The notes under the pieces: generated by a model | Databases searched by the model: none | What the model was told of the DNA's origin: nothing | What the model saw: the letters and a program-made list of their open reading frames with translations, nothing else | Position numbers and translations under genes: made by a program | In this document: positions 46,930 to 55,198 of the stretch, piece after piece | Layout: every line of letters starts with the position of its first letter | How positions within the stretch are numbered: the first letter of the stretch is position 1 | NCBI GenBank assembly: GCA_964561105.1 | Contig: CAZLOH010000028.1 | Location: forward strand, 1 to 64,000 | DNA: 64,000 nt | Source of the DNA: JADLHS01 sp964561105 | GTDB taxonomy: Bacteria; Verrucomicrobiota; Verrucomicrobiia; Limisphaerales; JADLHS01 | Direction: 5' to 3'

Positions 46930-48413
46930 GGCAATGGGGAAGCCTCCTTGGGCGCGGCAATAAATATCTTCAAGCCATCCGCCACATGCGGGTCGGTAGC
47001 GCCGAAGAACTCCTGCAAGTTGGTCAGCCCATCATCATCCGGATCGCCCCCGGCGTTATTGTTGGCTACCGGATCAAATCCAGATTGAACTTCCCAGCCG
47101 TCAGGCAATCCGTCGCCATCCGTGTCCGGATTGTTCGGGTCAGTCTTGGAAGCCAGTTTCTCATAGGCATCCGTCAGCCCGTCGCCATCCGAATCTAGTG
47201 ACGTGCCGAGCAGGTAGAATGTCTGGCCGGTCGGCTGATTCGTGTATTGATACGTCGAACAACTCGGCCCGCGCTCCAGCCACGTCCAGTTGGCAGCCGT
47301 GAGGCTGGGACCGGAAAAATTGGTGGTCGAGAAAATGTCCGCCGGCCCGTTCGTCCCTTGCACGTCAAACGTCACCGTCCAACCCTGATTCGTCACCCAC
47401 ACCGAAATCACATTGGTGATGTAGAGCGGCGAGTTGGTAATGCACTCCGCCGTTGGCCCGCTCAACCGCAGCATCTGAACTCCCCCGCCCGATTCCTCCA
47501 ACTCCTTTGCCTTCGCCGCCATCACCGCTTTCCACTTCTCCGCCAGTTCCAGCCGGTAGGCCATCTCCGCCTCAGTGACCGGCCCGAGCGCCGCAATGTC
47601 CCGGAACGCCAGATGATGAAACGCCAGCTTCAACGGGCGCGCAAAGCAGAACACCTCGTCAAACTCGCCACCCGCTGACCACTCGCCGGACAGCGAACTG
47701 CCAATCACCAATCGCGCCACCTTCGCCGGCACCGCCAACGTCCCTGCGCCCTTGGTCACTACTTCTCCATCTAAGACGAGTTCCGTTCCGTCCGGGCCAT
47801 AATTCAACACAACCTGATGCCAGACGCCCGCCGCCCACGTGATCTTGGCCTCCAGCAAAACCTCCTTGCCATCCGACCCCACCAACGCCAGTGCCGTCCC
47901 CGCCGGATTCACCTGCAATGACCACAGCACTGCCGCTTGCGCCCCGTCCGCCACCGCAAATTCCAGCAACGTCGTTGATTGCCCGGGCGACTGGCCTTTA
48001 GCCACCGAGGTACTGGCCCAGTACGGTTGGAACCAGAACCGGACCGCCCCGTTCCCGGTCGCGACCTGCTCCCACCCCGCCTCGTTCAAACCGGCAATGA
48101 CGAAAGGCGACACCACACCCACTCGCTCCAACGCATAACCCGACCACGATTCCCGCAACGTGCCGTAATTGGGAATCATCACCGCCGCATTGCTCACCCC
48201 CGCGTAATACACCTCATCAAACGACTCGGAGCGCAACGTCCGCACCAACTCCGGCAACGGCGGATACGGCGCTCGCGGCGCGGCGAAGACACTTACCGCA
48301 CAGACAAGGAAGACGAAATTGATGAAACCAGGAACTAAGGACGAAGCCACGGGTTGAAGAACGCCGTTCCGAACTCGCGAGCCGGTTGCTGAGTTGCGTG
48401 TTCCGAGGATCAT
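46926..48413 (-). CDS. Secreted LamG-like protein with thrombospondin type-3/EF-hand repeats
   Basis: 495 residues, first gene of the Rhs locus. A hydrophobic segment around 27-45 (FINFVFLVCAVSVFA) acts as signal sequence after an unusual 26-residue leader. The middle resembles a LamG/concanavalin fold: AVRFWFQPYWAS, WHQVVLNYGPDGTELVLDGE, ARLVIGSSLSGEWSAGGEFD then EVFCFARPL. Near the end come Ca-binding repeats DSDGDGLTDAYEK, DTDGDGLPDGWEV and DPDDDGLTNLQEF. It probably sits on the cell surface and may anchor or display the Rhs protein; that role is inferred from overlapping translation (ATGA). Confidence 0.8.
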   Translation of the reverse strand: MILGTRNSATGSRVRNGVLQPVASSLVPGFINFVFLVCAVSVFAAPRAPYPPLPELVRTLRSESFDEVYYAGVSNAAVMIPNYGTLRESWSGYALERVGVVSPFVIAGLNEAGWEQVATGNGAVRFWFQPYWASTSVAKGQSPGQSTTLLEFAVADGAQAAVLWSLQVNPAGTALALVGSDGKEVLLEAKITWAAGVWHQVVLNYGPDGTELVLDGEVVTKGAGTLAVPAKVARLVIGSSLSGEWSAGGEFDEVFCFARPLKLAFHHLAFRDIAALGPVTEAEMAYRLELAEKWKAVMAAKAKELEESGGGVQMLRLSGPTAECITNSPLYITNVISVWVTNQGWTVTFDVQGTNGPADIFSTTNFSGPSLTAANWTWLERGPSCSTYQYTNQPTGQTFYLLGTSLDSDGDGLTDAYEKLASKTDPNNPDTDGDGLPDGWEVQSGFDPVANNNAGGDPDDDGLTNLQEFFGATDPHVADGLKIFIAAPKEASPLP

Positions 48414-48517
48414 GCGTTGCTCGGAGTGTTATTAGTCAAAGCCAAAGCACGTTGCGAGCAGAATCTAGTCGTTAACGACATGGCGGCAATTTGCGCTTCC
48501 TGTTTCCTAACCTGCCA

Positions 48518-48750
48518 ATGTCGGCCAGCCAGCAACACCGTCGCCTTTTGGGTGAGACAATTCGTGCCCTGCGGCTTAGATGCGGCTTAGATGCGGCTTT
48601 AGTCAGGAGCGTTTGGCAGAGCGAGCTGAACTATCCACTGTTTTTATCAGCCGCGTTGAGCGCGGGAAAGAATCCCCCTCGGTCGATTCACTCATGAAGA
48701 TTGCGGAAGCCATGAAAGTGCGCGTCCGTGATTTAGTTGCGAGCATTTGA
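48518..48750 (+). pseudogene. XRE-type HTH regulator broken by an 11-base tandem duplication
   Basis: ATG 48518 reads MSASQQHRRLLGETIRALRL, then leaves frame inside a tandem array of GCGGCTTAGAT (48571-48581, 48582-48592, partial 48593). Removing one 11-base unit restores RLRCGFSQERLAERAEL, then STVFISRVERGKESPSVDSL and MKIAEAMKVRVRDLVASI up to the TGA at 48750, a typical 73-residue XRE regulator. In the present state the helix-turn-helix is split. It could be decay or a reversible on/off switch. It is convergent with ffh, 12 bases away. Confidence 0.85.
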
Positions 48751-48762
48751 TCGCGATCCTAT

Positions 48763-50106
48763 TCAACGGCCCATCATGCCGGGCAGCGCACCGCCCATCC
48801 GACCCATCAGCTTCTGAAATTTGCCCATCTTCTTCATCATCTGCTGCATCTGGCCGAACTTGTTGAGCATGGTGTTCAACTCGGTGACCGTCACGCCGCT
48901 CCCGGCCGCAATGCGGCGACGGCGGCTGGCATTCAAGATCTGCGGGCTGAGTCGTTCCTTGGGCGTCATGCCGCAGATCATCGCCTCCATGCGCTTGAAT
49001 TCCGTTTCCTGCTTCGACATGTCCTGCCCCTGCATCGCCTGCGCGCCGCCGGGGAGCAGCTTCACGAGATTCTCCAGCGGGCCGAGCTTCTTCATCTGGC
49101 GCAATTGTTCGAGGAAGTCTTCCAGCGTGAACTGACCCTTGCGCATCTTTTCTTCCATGCGCCGCAGATCGTCCTCGTTCACCGCTTCCGCGGCCTTCTC
49201 GACCAGACTCACGACGTCGCCCATGCCCAGGATGCGCGAGGCCATGCGCTCGGGATGAAACGGCTCAAAGTCGTCGAGCTTCTCGCCCAGGCCCATGAAC
49301 TTGATGGGCTTGCCGGTCACGGCCTTCAAGCTCAGCGCCGCGCCGCCGCGCGCGTCACCATCGAGCTTGGTCAGAATGGAGCCGGTGATGTTCAGCGCCT
49401 GGTCGAAGTGCGTGGCGACGTTCACGGCTTCCTGGCCGGTGGCGGCGTCGAGGACGAGGAGGATTTCCTGCGGCTTGACGAGATCACGCAACCGGACGAG
49501 TTCCTGCACGAGCGGTTCGTCAATTTGCAACCGGCCCGCCGTGTCGAAGATGAGCGTGTTGCGATTGTTCGCCTTGGCGAAGGCCAGGGCTTCCCGCGCG
49601 ATCTTCAAGACGTCTTTTTCGCCGCGCTGGAGGAAGACCGGAATCTCGAGTTGTTTGCCCAGGACTTCGAGTTGGTCCATCGCCGCCGGACGGTACACGT
49701 CCGCGGCCACGAGCAATGGTTGCCGGCCCTGCTTGAGGATGAGCCGGGCCAGTTTGCCGGAGGACGTGGTTTTGCCCGCGCCGTGCAAGCCCACCATCAG
49801 GATGGAACTCGGCTGCGCGGTGAGCCGGAGGCCGGCGTTTTGGGAGCCCAGCAATTCGGTCAACTCGTCCGCGATGATTTTGACGATCTGCTGGCCGGGC
49901 TGGACGCTTTGGATGACTTCGACCCCCACGGACTTGGCTTTGACGCGCTCGATAAAATCGCGGGCCACCTTGAAATTCACGTCGGCTTCGAGCAGGGCCT
50001 GGCGCACCTCGCGCAGGGCGTCAGCGACGTTGCTCTCGGAAATTTTGCCGAGGCCGCGCAGATTGCGGAAGGCGTTCTGGAGTTTGCCGCTTAACGAGTC
50101 GAACAT
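48763..50106 (-). CDS. ffh: Signal recognition particle protein Ffh (SRP54)
   Basis: 447 residues. N domain, then GTPase G domain with G1 GLHGAGKTTSSGKLA, LLVAADVYRPAAMDQL, DTAGRLQID and TKLDGDARGGAALS, and the C-terminal Met-rich M domain (MKKLGPL..., FGQMQQMMKKMGKFQKLMGR) that binds SRP RNA and signal peptides. It targets nascent membrane and secreted proteins at the ribosome. Length and motifs are typical. It is divergent from the tRNA-Tyr/purH unit. Confidence 0.97.
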   Translation of the reverse strand: MFDSLSGKLQNAFRNLRGLGKISESNVADALREVRQALLEADVNFKVARDFIERVKAKSVGVEVIQSVQPGQQIVKIIADELTELLGSQNAGLRLTAQPSSILMVGLHGAGKTTSSGKLARLILKQGRQPLLVAADVYRPAAMDQLEVLGKQLEIPVFLQRGEKDVLKIAREALAFAKANNRNTLIFDTAGRLQIDEPLVQELVRLRDLVKPQEILLVLDAATGQEAVNVATHFDQALNITGSILTKLDGDARGGAALSLKAVTGKPIKFMGLGEKLDDFEPFHPERMASRILGMGDVVSLVEKAAEAVNEDDLRRMEEKMRKGQFTLEDFLEQLRQMKKLGPLENLVKLLPGGAQAMQGQDMSKQETEFKRMEAMICGMTPKERLSPQILNASRRRRIAAGSGVTVTELNTMLNKFGQMQQMMKKMGKFQKLMGRMGGALPGMMGR

Positions 50107-50133
50107 CGGGTCAAACTAGCAAGTGGGCGCGGA

Positions 50134-50163
50134 TTGACAAGGCTGGCGCGGTCTGGCTTAATC
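50134..50163 (+). promoter_or_regulatory. Likely sigma-70 promoter of tRNA-Tyr/purH
   Basis: TTGACA (50134-50139), 18-base spacer, TTAATC (50158-50163), placing transcription start about 13-15 bases before the tRNA 5' end at 50185. The -35 box is perfect, the -10 box weak. Confidence 0.55.
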
Positions 50164-50184
50164 TGCGGCCCGCGTCAAGCGGTC

Positions 50185-50270
50185 GGTAGGTTACCCAAGT
50201 GGCCAACGGGGGCAGACTGTAAATCTGCTGGCTTACGCCTTCGATGGTTCGAATCCATCACCTACCACCA
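50185..50270 (+). tRNA. tRNA-Tyr (anticodon GTA)
   Basis: 86 bases. Acceptor stem GGTAGGT pairs with ACCTACC, discriminator A, and the CCA end is encoded. Anticodon stem GCAGA/TCTGC holds loop CTGTAAA with anticodon GTA (50219-50221). The long variable arm is class II, as expected for bacterial tRNA-Tyr, and the T-arm contains GGTTCGAATCC. It ends only 13 bases before the purH start codon. Confidence 0.97.
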
Positions 50271-50283
50271 CCTTCAAAAACAC

Positions 50284-51834
50284 ATGAATAAAATTTCGCG
50301 CGCACTGCTTTCCGTTTCCGACAAAAACGGACTGATTCCCCTGGCCCAGACCCTCGCGGCGGCCGGGGTGGAACTGCTTTCCACCGGCGGCACGGCCCGG
50401 GCGCTCCGGGACGCCGGCCTGACTGTGAAAGACGTGAGCGAGCACACCGGGTTTCCGGAAATGCTGGACGGCCGTGTGAAGACCCTGCACCCGAAAGTCC
50501 ACGGCGGGTTGCTGTACATTCGAGGCAATGCCCAGCACGAAGCGGCGGTGAAACAACACGGCCTCGCGCCCATTGATCTGGTGGTGGTGAATCTCTACCC
50601 GTTCGAAGCGACGGTGGTGAAACCGAACGTCTCGCTGCACGACGCGATTGAGAACATTGACATCGGCGGACCTTCGATGCTGCGCAGCGCAGCCAAGAAC
50701 CACGACAGCGTGACGGTCATCGTGGACCCGGCGGACTACGCGCTGGTGGCCGAGCAGATCCAGGCGACCGGCAACACCACGCTGGAACTCCGCCGCACGC
50801 TGGCGGCCAAGGTCTATGCCCGCACCGCCGCTTACGATGCGGCCATCGCGGCGCACCTGCAGAGAGAATTCGCCACCGACAAACAAGCCCTGCCGGCGAC
50901 GCTCACGATCTCCGCGCCATTGGCGCAATCCCTGCGCTACGGCGAGAACCCGCATCAAAAGGCCGCGCTTTACGGAAAATTCGGCGAGTTCTTCACGCAA
51001 CTGCACGGCAAGGAACTTTCCTACAACAACATTCTCGACCTCACGGCAGCGGCGGCGTTGATTGCCGAGTTTGAAGGGGAGCAGCCGACGCTGGCGATTC
51101 TCAAGCACACGAACCCTTGCGGTGTGGGGCAAGGGATCAATCTCCGCGAGGCGTGGGACAAGGCATTCGCCACCGACAAACAAGCGCCGTTCGGCGGCAT
51201 CATCGCCGTCAACCGGCCACTGGATGCCGCGTGCGCGGAGGCCATCGCGGAGATCTTTAGCGAAGTCATTGTCGCCCCGGACTTCACGCCCGAGGCCCTG
51301 GCGATTTTGCGGAAGAAAAAAAACCTGCGTCTGCTCAAGGTTTTGAAATCTCCGCTGGCGGGCGCGGCTCGTGATCTGCGAAGCGTGGGAGCAAATTCTT
51401 TTCTCGTTCAGGAACGCGATCTCAAGCTAACGCGGGCGGCGGACTTGAAGATCGTCACCCAACGCCAACCGAGCGAAGCCGAGTTGCAGGCGATGTTGTT
51501 CGGTTGGCGCGTGGTGAAGCATCTGAAGTCCAACGCCATCGTCTATGTCGGCGCGGATCGCACGCTGGGGGTGGGCGCGGGCCAGATGAGCCGAGTGGAT
51601 GCGAGCCGCATCGCCGTGTGGAAAGCGGGCGAAGCCAGGTTGCCGCTCCAGGGCAGCGCGGTTTGCAGTGATGCATTCTTCCCATTCCCCGATGGCTTGC
51701 TTACCGCCGCCGATGCGGGCGCGACCGCAGCGATCCAACCGGGCGGTTCCGTGAAGGACGCCGAAGTCATCGCCGCCGCCGACCAACGCGGCTTGGCGAT
51801 GGCGTTCACGGGCATCCGGCATTTCCGACACTGA
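50284..51834 (+). CDS. purH: Bifunctional AICAR transformylase / IMP cyclohydrolase
   Basis: 516 residues catalysing the last two steps of IMP synthesis. The N-terminal IMP cyclohydrolase (MGS-like) has ALLSVSDKNGLIPLAQTL, LLSTGGTARALRDAG and GRVKTLHPKVHGGLL. The transformylase domain has RYGENPHQKAALYG, LKHTNPCGVGQG, PFGGIIAVNRPLD, GVGAGQMSRVDASRIA and DAFFPFPDGLL. ATG 50284 is the family start; the frame opens upstream only because it runs through the tRNA. No Shine-Dalgarno is apparent between the tRNA and the start codon. Its stop codon abuts the stop codon of the convergent FHA gene. Confidence 0.96.
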   Translation: MNKISRALLSVSDKNGLIPLAQTLAAAGVELLSTGGTARALRDAGLTVKDVSEHTGFPEMLDGRVKTLHPKVHGGLLYIRGNAQHEAAVKQHGLAPIDLVVVNLYPFEATVVKPNVSLHDAIENIDIGGPSMLRSAAKNHDSVTVIVDPADYALVAEQIQATGNTTLELRRTLAAKVYARTAAYDAAIAAHLQREFATDKQALPATLTISAPLAQSLRYGENPHQKAALYGKFGEFFTQLHGKELSYNNILDLTAAAALIAEFEGEQPTLAILKHTNPCGVGQGINLREAWDKAFATDKQAPFGGIIAVNRPLDAACAEAIAEIFSEVIVAPDFTPEALAILRKKKNLRLLKVLKSPLAGAARDLRSVGANSFLVQERDLKLTRAADLKIVTQRQPSEAELQAMLFGWRVVKHLKSNAIVYVGADRTLGVGAGQMSRVDASRIAVWKAGEARLPLQGSAVCSDAFFPFPDGLLTAADAGATAAIQPGGSVKDAEVIAAADQRGLAMAFTGIRHFRH

Positions 51835-52224
51835 CTATTGCAACAACCAGTAGATGAGCGCGACCTGGCTGAGACCAACGCCGGCGATGAGAGTCCAGAC
51901 AAACCATTCGCGCAGGCGCAAACTGCGTTGCCGGGTTTCGCCCAGACGGAAACAGAGTTTGGCCGAGCCGGCGGTGATGAGGTCGCCATTACGCAGGCGC
52001 GCGGTCTGAACGGGCGCCTGATTCACGGTGACAATCGCGCCCGGATGCGCGGTGAGCAGGAACCCCTCGGCGCGATCCAACGCCAGGGCAAAGTGTTTGT
52101 CCCACACGCCGTCGTCCGTCAGTTGTAAATCATTGGCGTCGGCGCGCCCAACGTGGACAGGAAAACGGCGGGCGTTCCACAAAACGCCCGCCTGTCGTCC
52201 GGAAAGAATTTGCAGTTGGATCAC
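51835..52224 (-). CDS. FHA-domain protein with C-terminal membrane anchor
   Basis: 129 residues. FHA fold landmarks: GRADANDLQLTDDGVWDKHF (a GR...S/N...H variant with W-D-K-H in place of SxxH) and NQAPVQTARLRNGDLI. A single C-terminal helix (FVWTLIAGVGLSQVALIYWL) anchors it in the membrane with the FHA part in the cytoplasm. FHA domains bind phosphothreonine. Its start overlaps the end of the export-lipoprotein gene (ATGA), so it is the last gene of the exopolysaccharide set. The partner is unknown. Confidence 0.82.
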   Translation of the reverse strand: MIQLQILSGRQAGVLWNARRFPVHVGRADANDLQLTDDGVWDKHFALALDRAEGFLLTAHPGAIVTVNQAPVQTARLRNGDLITAGSAKLCFRLGETRQRSLRLREWFVWTLIAGVGLSQVALIYWLLQ

Positions 52225-52934
52225 CGGAGGATGTCGCGCCAGTCTCGCTGCGGGACATGGATCTTGTCACCGGGAAAGACTTGCAGATCCAGGCTCGGAT
52301 CCTTGGCCGCTTTGGCGCAATCAAGCGTGATCGTTTTGCCATCCGCGCGGGTCAGCTCGACGCGCGTCTTGGCCGCAAAGTCGGTGAAGTCGCCAGCGGA
52401 TTGAATGGCTTTGGTAACGGTCGTAATGCCGAGATAAGCCTGCCGGCCGGGTTGTCGCACCTGTCCACCCACATAGTAAACGCGTTGCTCGCCGGTGACG
52501 GTAACCGTCAGGCGCACGTAGTAGTCGGGGACGTAGCGGTCGTGAATCTCCTTTTGCAAGTCGCCCGTGGTTTTGCCGGCCGCTTGAACGGCTCCGATCA
52601 GCGGCAGGGTGATGGTACCGTCGTCTTTGATGCGTTCTTCGTGCGACGGGATCTGTTCGATGGTGCCGGAGAACTTGACGGTGACGAGGTCGCCAACGGC
52701 AAGCACTGCGCCTTCTTCGGTGAGGGTGGTCAGGCTGGTCTTGACCGCAGCGTTGGTCGCCCCTGGCTCACTCACCGGAGCCGTCGTTGGCTGGCCGGGG
52801 AGGGGAGAAAATTTGGCCTGCTGGTCACTGCTTGGAGAAGGAGTCGTGCAGCCGGCCGCCAGCCAGCCGGTCACGCATACCAGCGCCAGCCATTGGAACA
52901 TCCGTTCAGTCCGCTGCCAGAATTGTTTCTTCAT
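52221..52934 (-). CDS. Polysaccharide export lipoprotein (Wza/BexD-like)
   Basis: About 237 residues from ATG 52934 (MKKQFWQR). The lipobox is WLAAGC, with a Ser/Pro-rich spacer after it. The polysaccharide export domain reads LAVGDLVTVKFSGTIEQIPS, DDGTITLPLIGAVQAAG, DYYVRLTVTVTGEQRVYYVG and the SLBB-type GQVRQPGRQAYLGITTVTKA, ending VFPGDKIHVP. In the family this forms the outer-membrane export channel. It is shorter than Wza. It follows the BY-kinase gene and overlaps the FHA gene. Confidence 0.87.
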   Translation of the reverse strand: MKKQFWQRTERMFQWLALVCVTGWLAAGCTTPSPSSDQQAKFSPLPGQPTTAPVSEPGATNAAVKTSLTTLTEEGAVLAVGDLVTVKFSGTIEQIPSHEERIKDDGTITLPLIGAVQAAGKTTGDLQKEIHDRYVPDYYVRLTVTVTGEQRVYYVGGQVRQPGRQAYLGITTVTKAIQSAGDFTDFAAKTRVELTRADGKTITLDCAKAAKDPSLDLQVFPGDKIHVPQRDWRDILR

Positions 52935-52960
52935 GAACCTTGTATCAACTGACACTGCGC

Positions 52961-55132
52961 TCAGTATTTTTGTTTGATCTCCGGCCCGGATTTTTCCGAT
53001 CCGGGACCGCCCGCAGACGGTTCGGATTCCTCGTTCTTGGCGTAGTAATCGTGGTAGTAGCCGCTGTAGTAGTAATAGCTTTCGTCCTGGGACATGTTGA
53101 TGTTGTTGAGGACGATGCCGACGAGGTTGCCGCCGACCTTCTCGATCAACTGCTTGGCCCGGATGTTCATCGGCTGCGGGTAGCGGCGGTATTGGATGAC
53201 CTGAACCGTGATGTCCACTTCGCTGGCCAGGATGGACGCATCACTCACGCCCATGATCGGCGGCGAATCGAAGAAGACGAAATCGTAGCGCTGCTTGAGG
53301 TCGCCGATGAGTTCCTTCATCTGGCTGGAACTCAGGATGCCCAGGGAACTGCTGGGGAGCTTGCCGCTGGCCAGGAAGTCGAGGGTGGGCTGGTTCGTCC
53401 GCTGGATGACTTCGTCGAGGGAGTTCTGCTTGAGCAGATAATTGGTCAACCCAAGATTATTCGTCAGGCGCAGCAGTTTGTGCAGGGTCGGACGGCGCAA
53501 GTCGGAGTCCACCACCACCACCCGCTGGCCGCTCTGGGCGAACACGGTGGCGAGGTTGAGGACGGTGGTGGATTTACCTTCGCCGGCGCCCGCGCTGACG
53601 ACCGCCACGGTGTTCAGCTTGTCATCCTTGCGCGCAAACATGAGATTGGTGCGCAAGACCCGGTACGCTTCAGCGTGCGGGCTCTCCGCTCCTTCCTCGA
53701 TGAGGTAACCGACATTCTGTGGGATGACTCCCAGGACGGGCGATTGCAGGGAGCGCTCGACATCGTCAATGGTCTTGACGCTGGTGTCGAGATATTCGAT
53801 GAAGAACGCGAGGCCGACGCCGACCACCAGCCCGATGACCACGCCCAGGATGATGTTCAATGGTTTGTTCGGACGCACGGGTTTGATCCCGGGGAGGGCG
53901 CGTTCCATGATTTCCACCTGGCCGACGCGCGGCAGGGCACGATCAATTTCCTCGAGTTTTATCTTCCGGTCCAACAAGCGGCGGAAATCAATCATGTCAT
54001 CCAGCTTGCGTTTCTGGTCGTAGTACGGGCGGCTTTCAGTGAGCTTGGCCTGGTCAAGTTTTCGTGCGGTTTCCACGGAATCCGTCAGACTGTCTAGTTC
54101 CGCCTTGGCTGTGGCCAGTTGGGTTTCCAAACCCTGCATGATGCCCTCAACCCGTGCGTCAATCTTCTCATTCAACAATTTCCGCTGTTCTTGGATGCGG
54201 ATGTACTCCGGATGTTTTGGGCTGATGTCGTTCCCCAAGGAGGTAAATTTCTGGTCGGCGGCATTAAGCTCATTGATCAATTCATTCAGGGTCGGGTCCA
54301 TCGGCAGGCCGGACATGGTCGGCAGCACTTCCCGCAACTGTTTTTTGTCGAGCGCCTTCAACTGTTCGTATTGTTTTTTTCGCCCGTTGTAGATGACTTC
54401 GCGATCAAGCTTGGCGGCGTTGTAGCGTCGGTAGTCCTCATTTTCCACCTGTTGCTGCGGGGCGGAACCCAGGGCGTCGGAGTCCGAGATGTGGAGCTTG
54501 ACGCGCAGGTCAGCCAGTTCCTTTTTGGCTTTCTCAATGGCCGTGTCCTGCTCCCTGGCCTGCTTGTTCAAGGACTCGATTCCTCCGGTGACCAGTTCAC
54601 CCCCTTTTTCGAGCCGCCACTTTTGATAGACTTCGGCGATGGTATTTGCCAACTCCGCCGCCTCTCTCGGATCCTCGCTGAAGACCTGGATGTCAATCAG
54701 CGTGGTGTTGCGCACCGGGCGCAAATTCAAACGACTACGGAGCAGGCGCAAAGTTTCGGGCGTTTTTAGCTTGGTGCCGTCGTAGTACTTCCGCCCCCAA
54801 ACCTCATTCAGATTGAGGGCGTCAATAACATTGTCCAAAATCGCGGCCGACTGGATGATTTCAAATTCGGTCTGGATGAAATAGGGGTCGTAGGGCGTGT
54901 AGCGGAGCCCACTTCCGCCGGTGAGTTCCTGAATGTCCGACTTGTCCCGCTCAACCTTGATGCGGGCGGTGCTGGCGAAGGATTCCGGCAGGATGAACGT
55001 GACGAGCGTGGCGGTGATGACCACGAGCAGAAACACCGCAATGATGACGGTCTTGCGAATGCGGATAATCCGCCAGTAATCCAGGAAGTGAAGTCTCGAT
55101 TCCTGTTGCGGTTGAAGTTTCAGCGGATCCAT
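52961..55132 (-). CDS. Wzc-like polysaccharide copolymerase / tyrosine autokinase
   Basis: 723 residues. N-terminal Wzz domain with TM1 (about 30-52), long coiled-coil periplasmic region (about 180-370), TM2 (about 430-450). The C-terminal BY-kinase has Walker A SAGAGEGKSTTVLN, Walker A' VVVVDSDLRRPTLHKLL and Walker B FVFFDSPPIMGVSDA. It ends with a tyrosine cluster (DESYYYYSGYYHDYY), which is the autophosphorylation tail. Sets chain length and export of a capsular or exopolysaccharide in the inner membrane. Encoded upstream of the export lipoprotein, which lies 26 bases on. Confidence 0.93.
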   Translation of the reverse strand: MDPLKLQPQQESRLHFLDYWRIIRIRKTVIIAVFLLVVITATLVTFILPESFASTARIKVERDKSDIQELTGGSGLRYTPYDPYFIQTEFEIIQSAAILDNVIDALNLNEVWGRKYYDGTKLKTPETLRLLRSRLNLRPVRNTTLIDIQVFSEDPREAAELANTIAEVYQKWRLEKGGELVTGGIESLNKQAREQDTAIEKAKKELADLRVKLHISDSDALGSAPQQQVENEDYRRYNAAKLDREVIYNGRKKQYEQLKALDKKQLREVLPTMSGLPMDPTLNELINELNAADQKFTSLGNDISPKHPEYIRIQEQRKLLNEKIDARVEGIMQGLETQLATAKAELDSLTDSVETARKLDQAKLTESRPYYDQKRKLDDMIDFRRLLDRKIKLEEIDRALPRVGQVEIMERALPGIKPVRPNKPLNIILGVVIGLVVGVGLAFFIEYLDTSVKTIDDVERSLQSPVLGVIPQNVGYLIEEGAESPHAEAYRVLRTNLMFARKDDKLNTVAVVSAGAGEGKSTTVLNLATVFAQSGQRVVVVDSDLRRPTLHKLLRLTNNLGLTNYLLKQNSLDEVIQRTNQPTLDFLASGKLPSSSLGILSSSQMKELIGDLKQRYDFVFFDSPPIMGVSDASILASEVDITVQVIQYRRYPQPMNIRAKQLIEKVGGNLVGIVLNNINMSQDESYYYYSGYYHDYYAKNEESEPSAGGPGSEKSGPEIKQKY

Positions 55133-55137
55133 AGTTC

Positions 55138-55172
55138 AAAAAAAAAGGGGCCAGTATGTACGACCCAGCCCC
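55138..55172 (-). terminator. Rho-independent terminator between barrel and kinase genes
   Basis: On the minus strand GGGGC...GCCCC followed by nine T. It lies in the 66-base gap after the outer-membrane barrel gene, before the copolymerase gene, so expression may drop after the first gene. Confidence 0.75.
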
Positions 55173-55198
55173 AAACCCTGACCGGACACATCCTCAAT

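Noticed and set aside
50134..50283. Upstream start for purH
   Set aside because: The extension would be translated from the tRNA-Tyr gene, and the family start is at 50284.
55133..55198. Small RNA or leader peptide between the barrel and kinase genes
   Set aside because: The gap is explained by a terminator hairpin with a T run; no reading frame of note.
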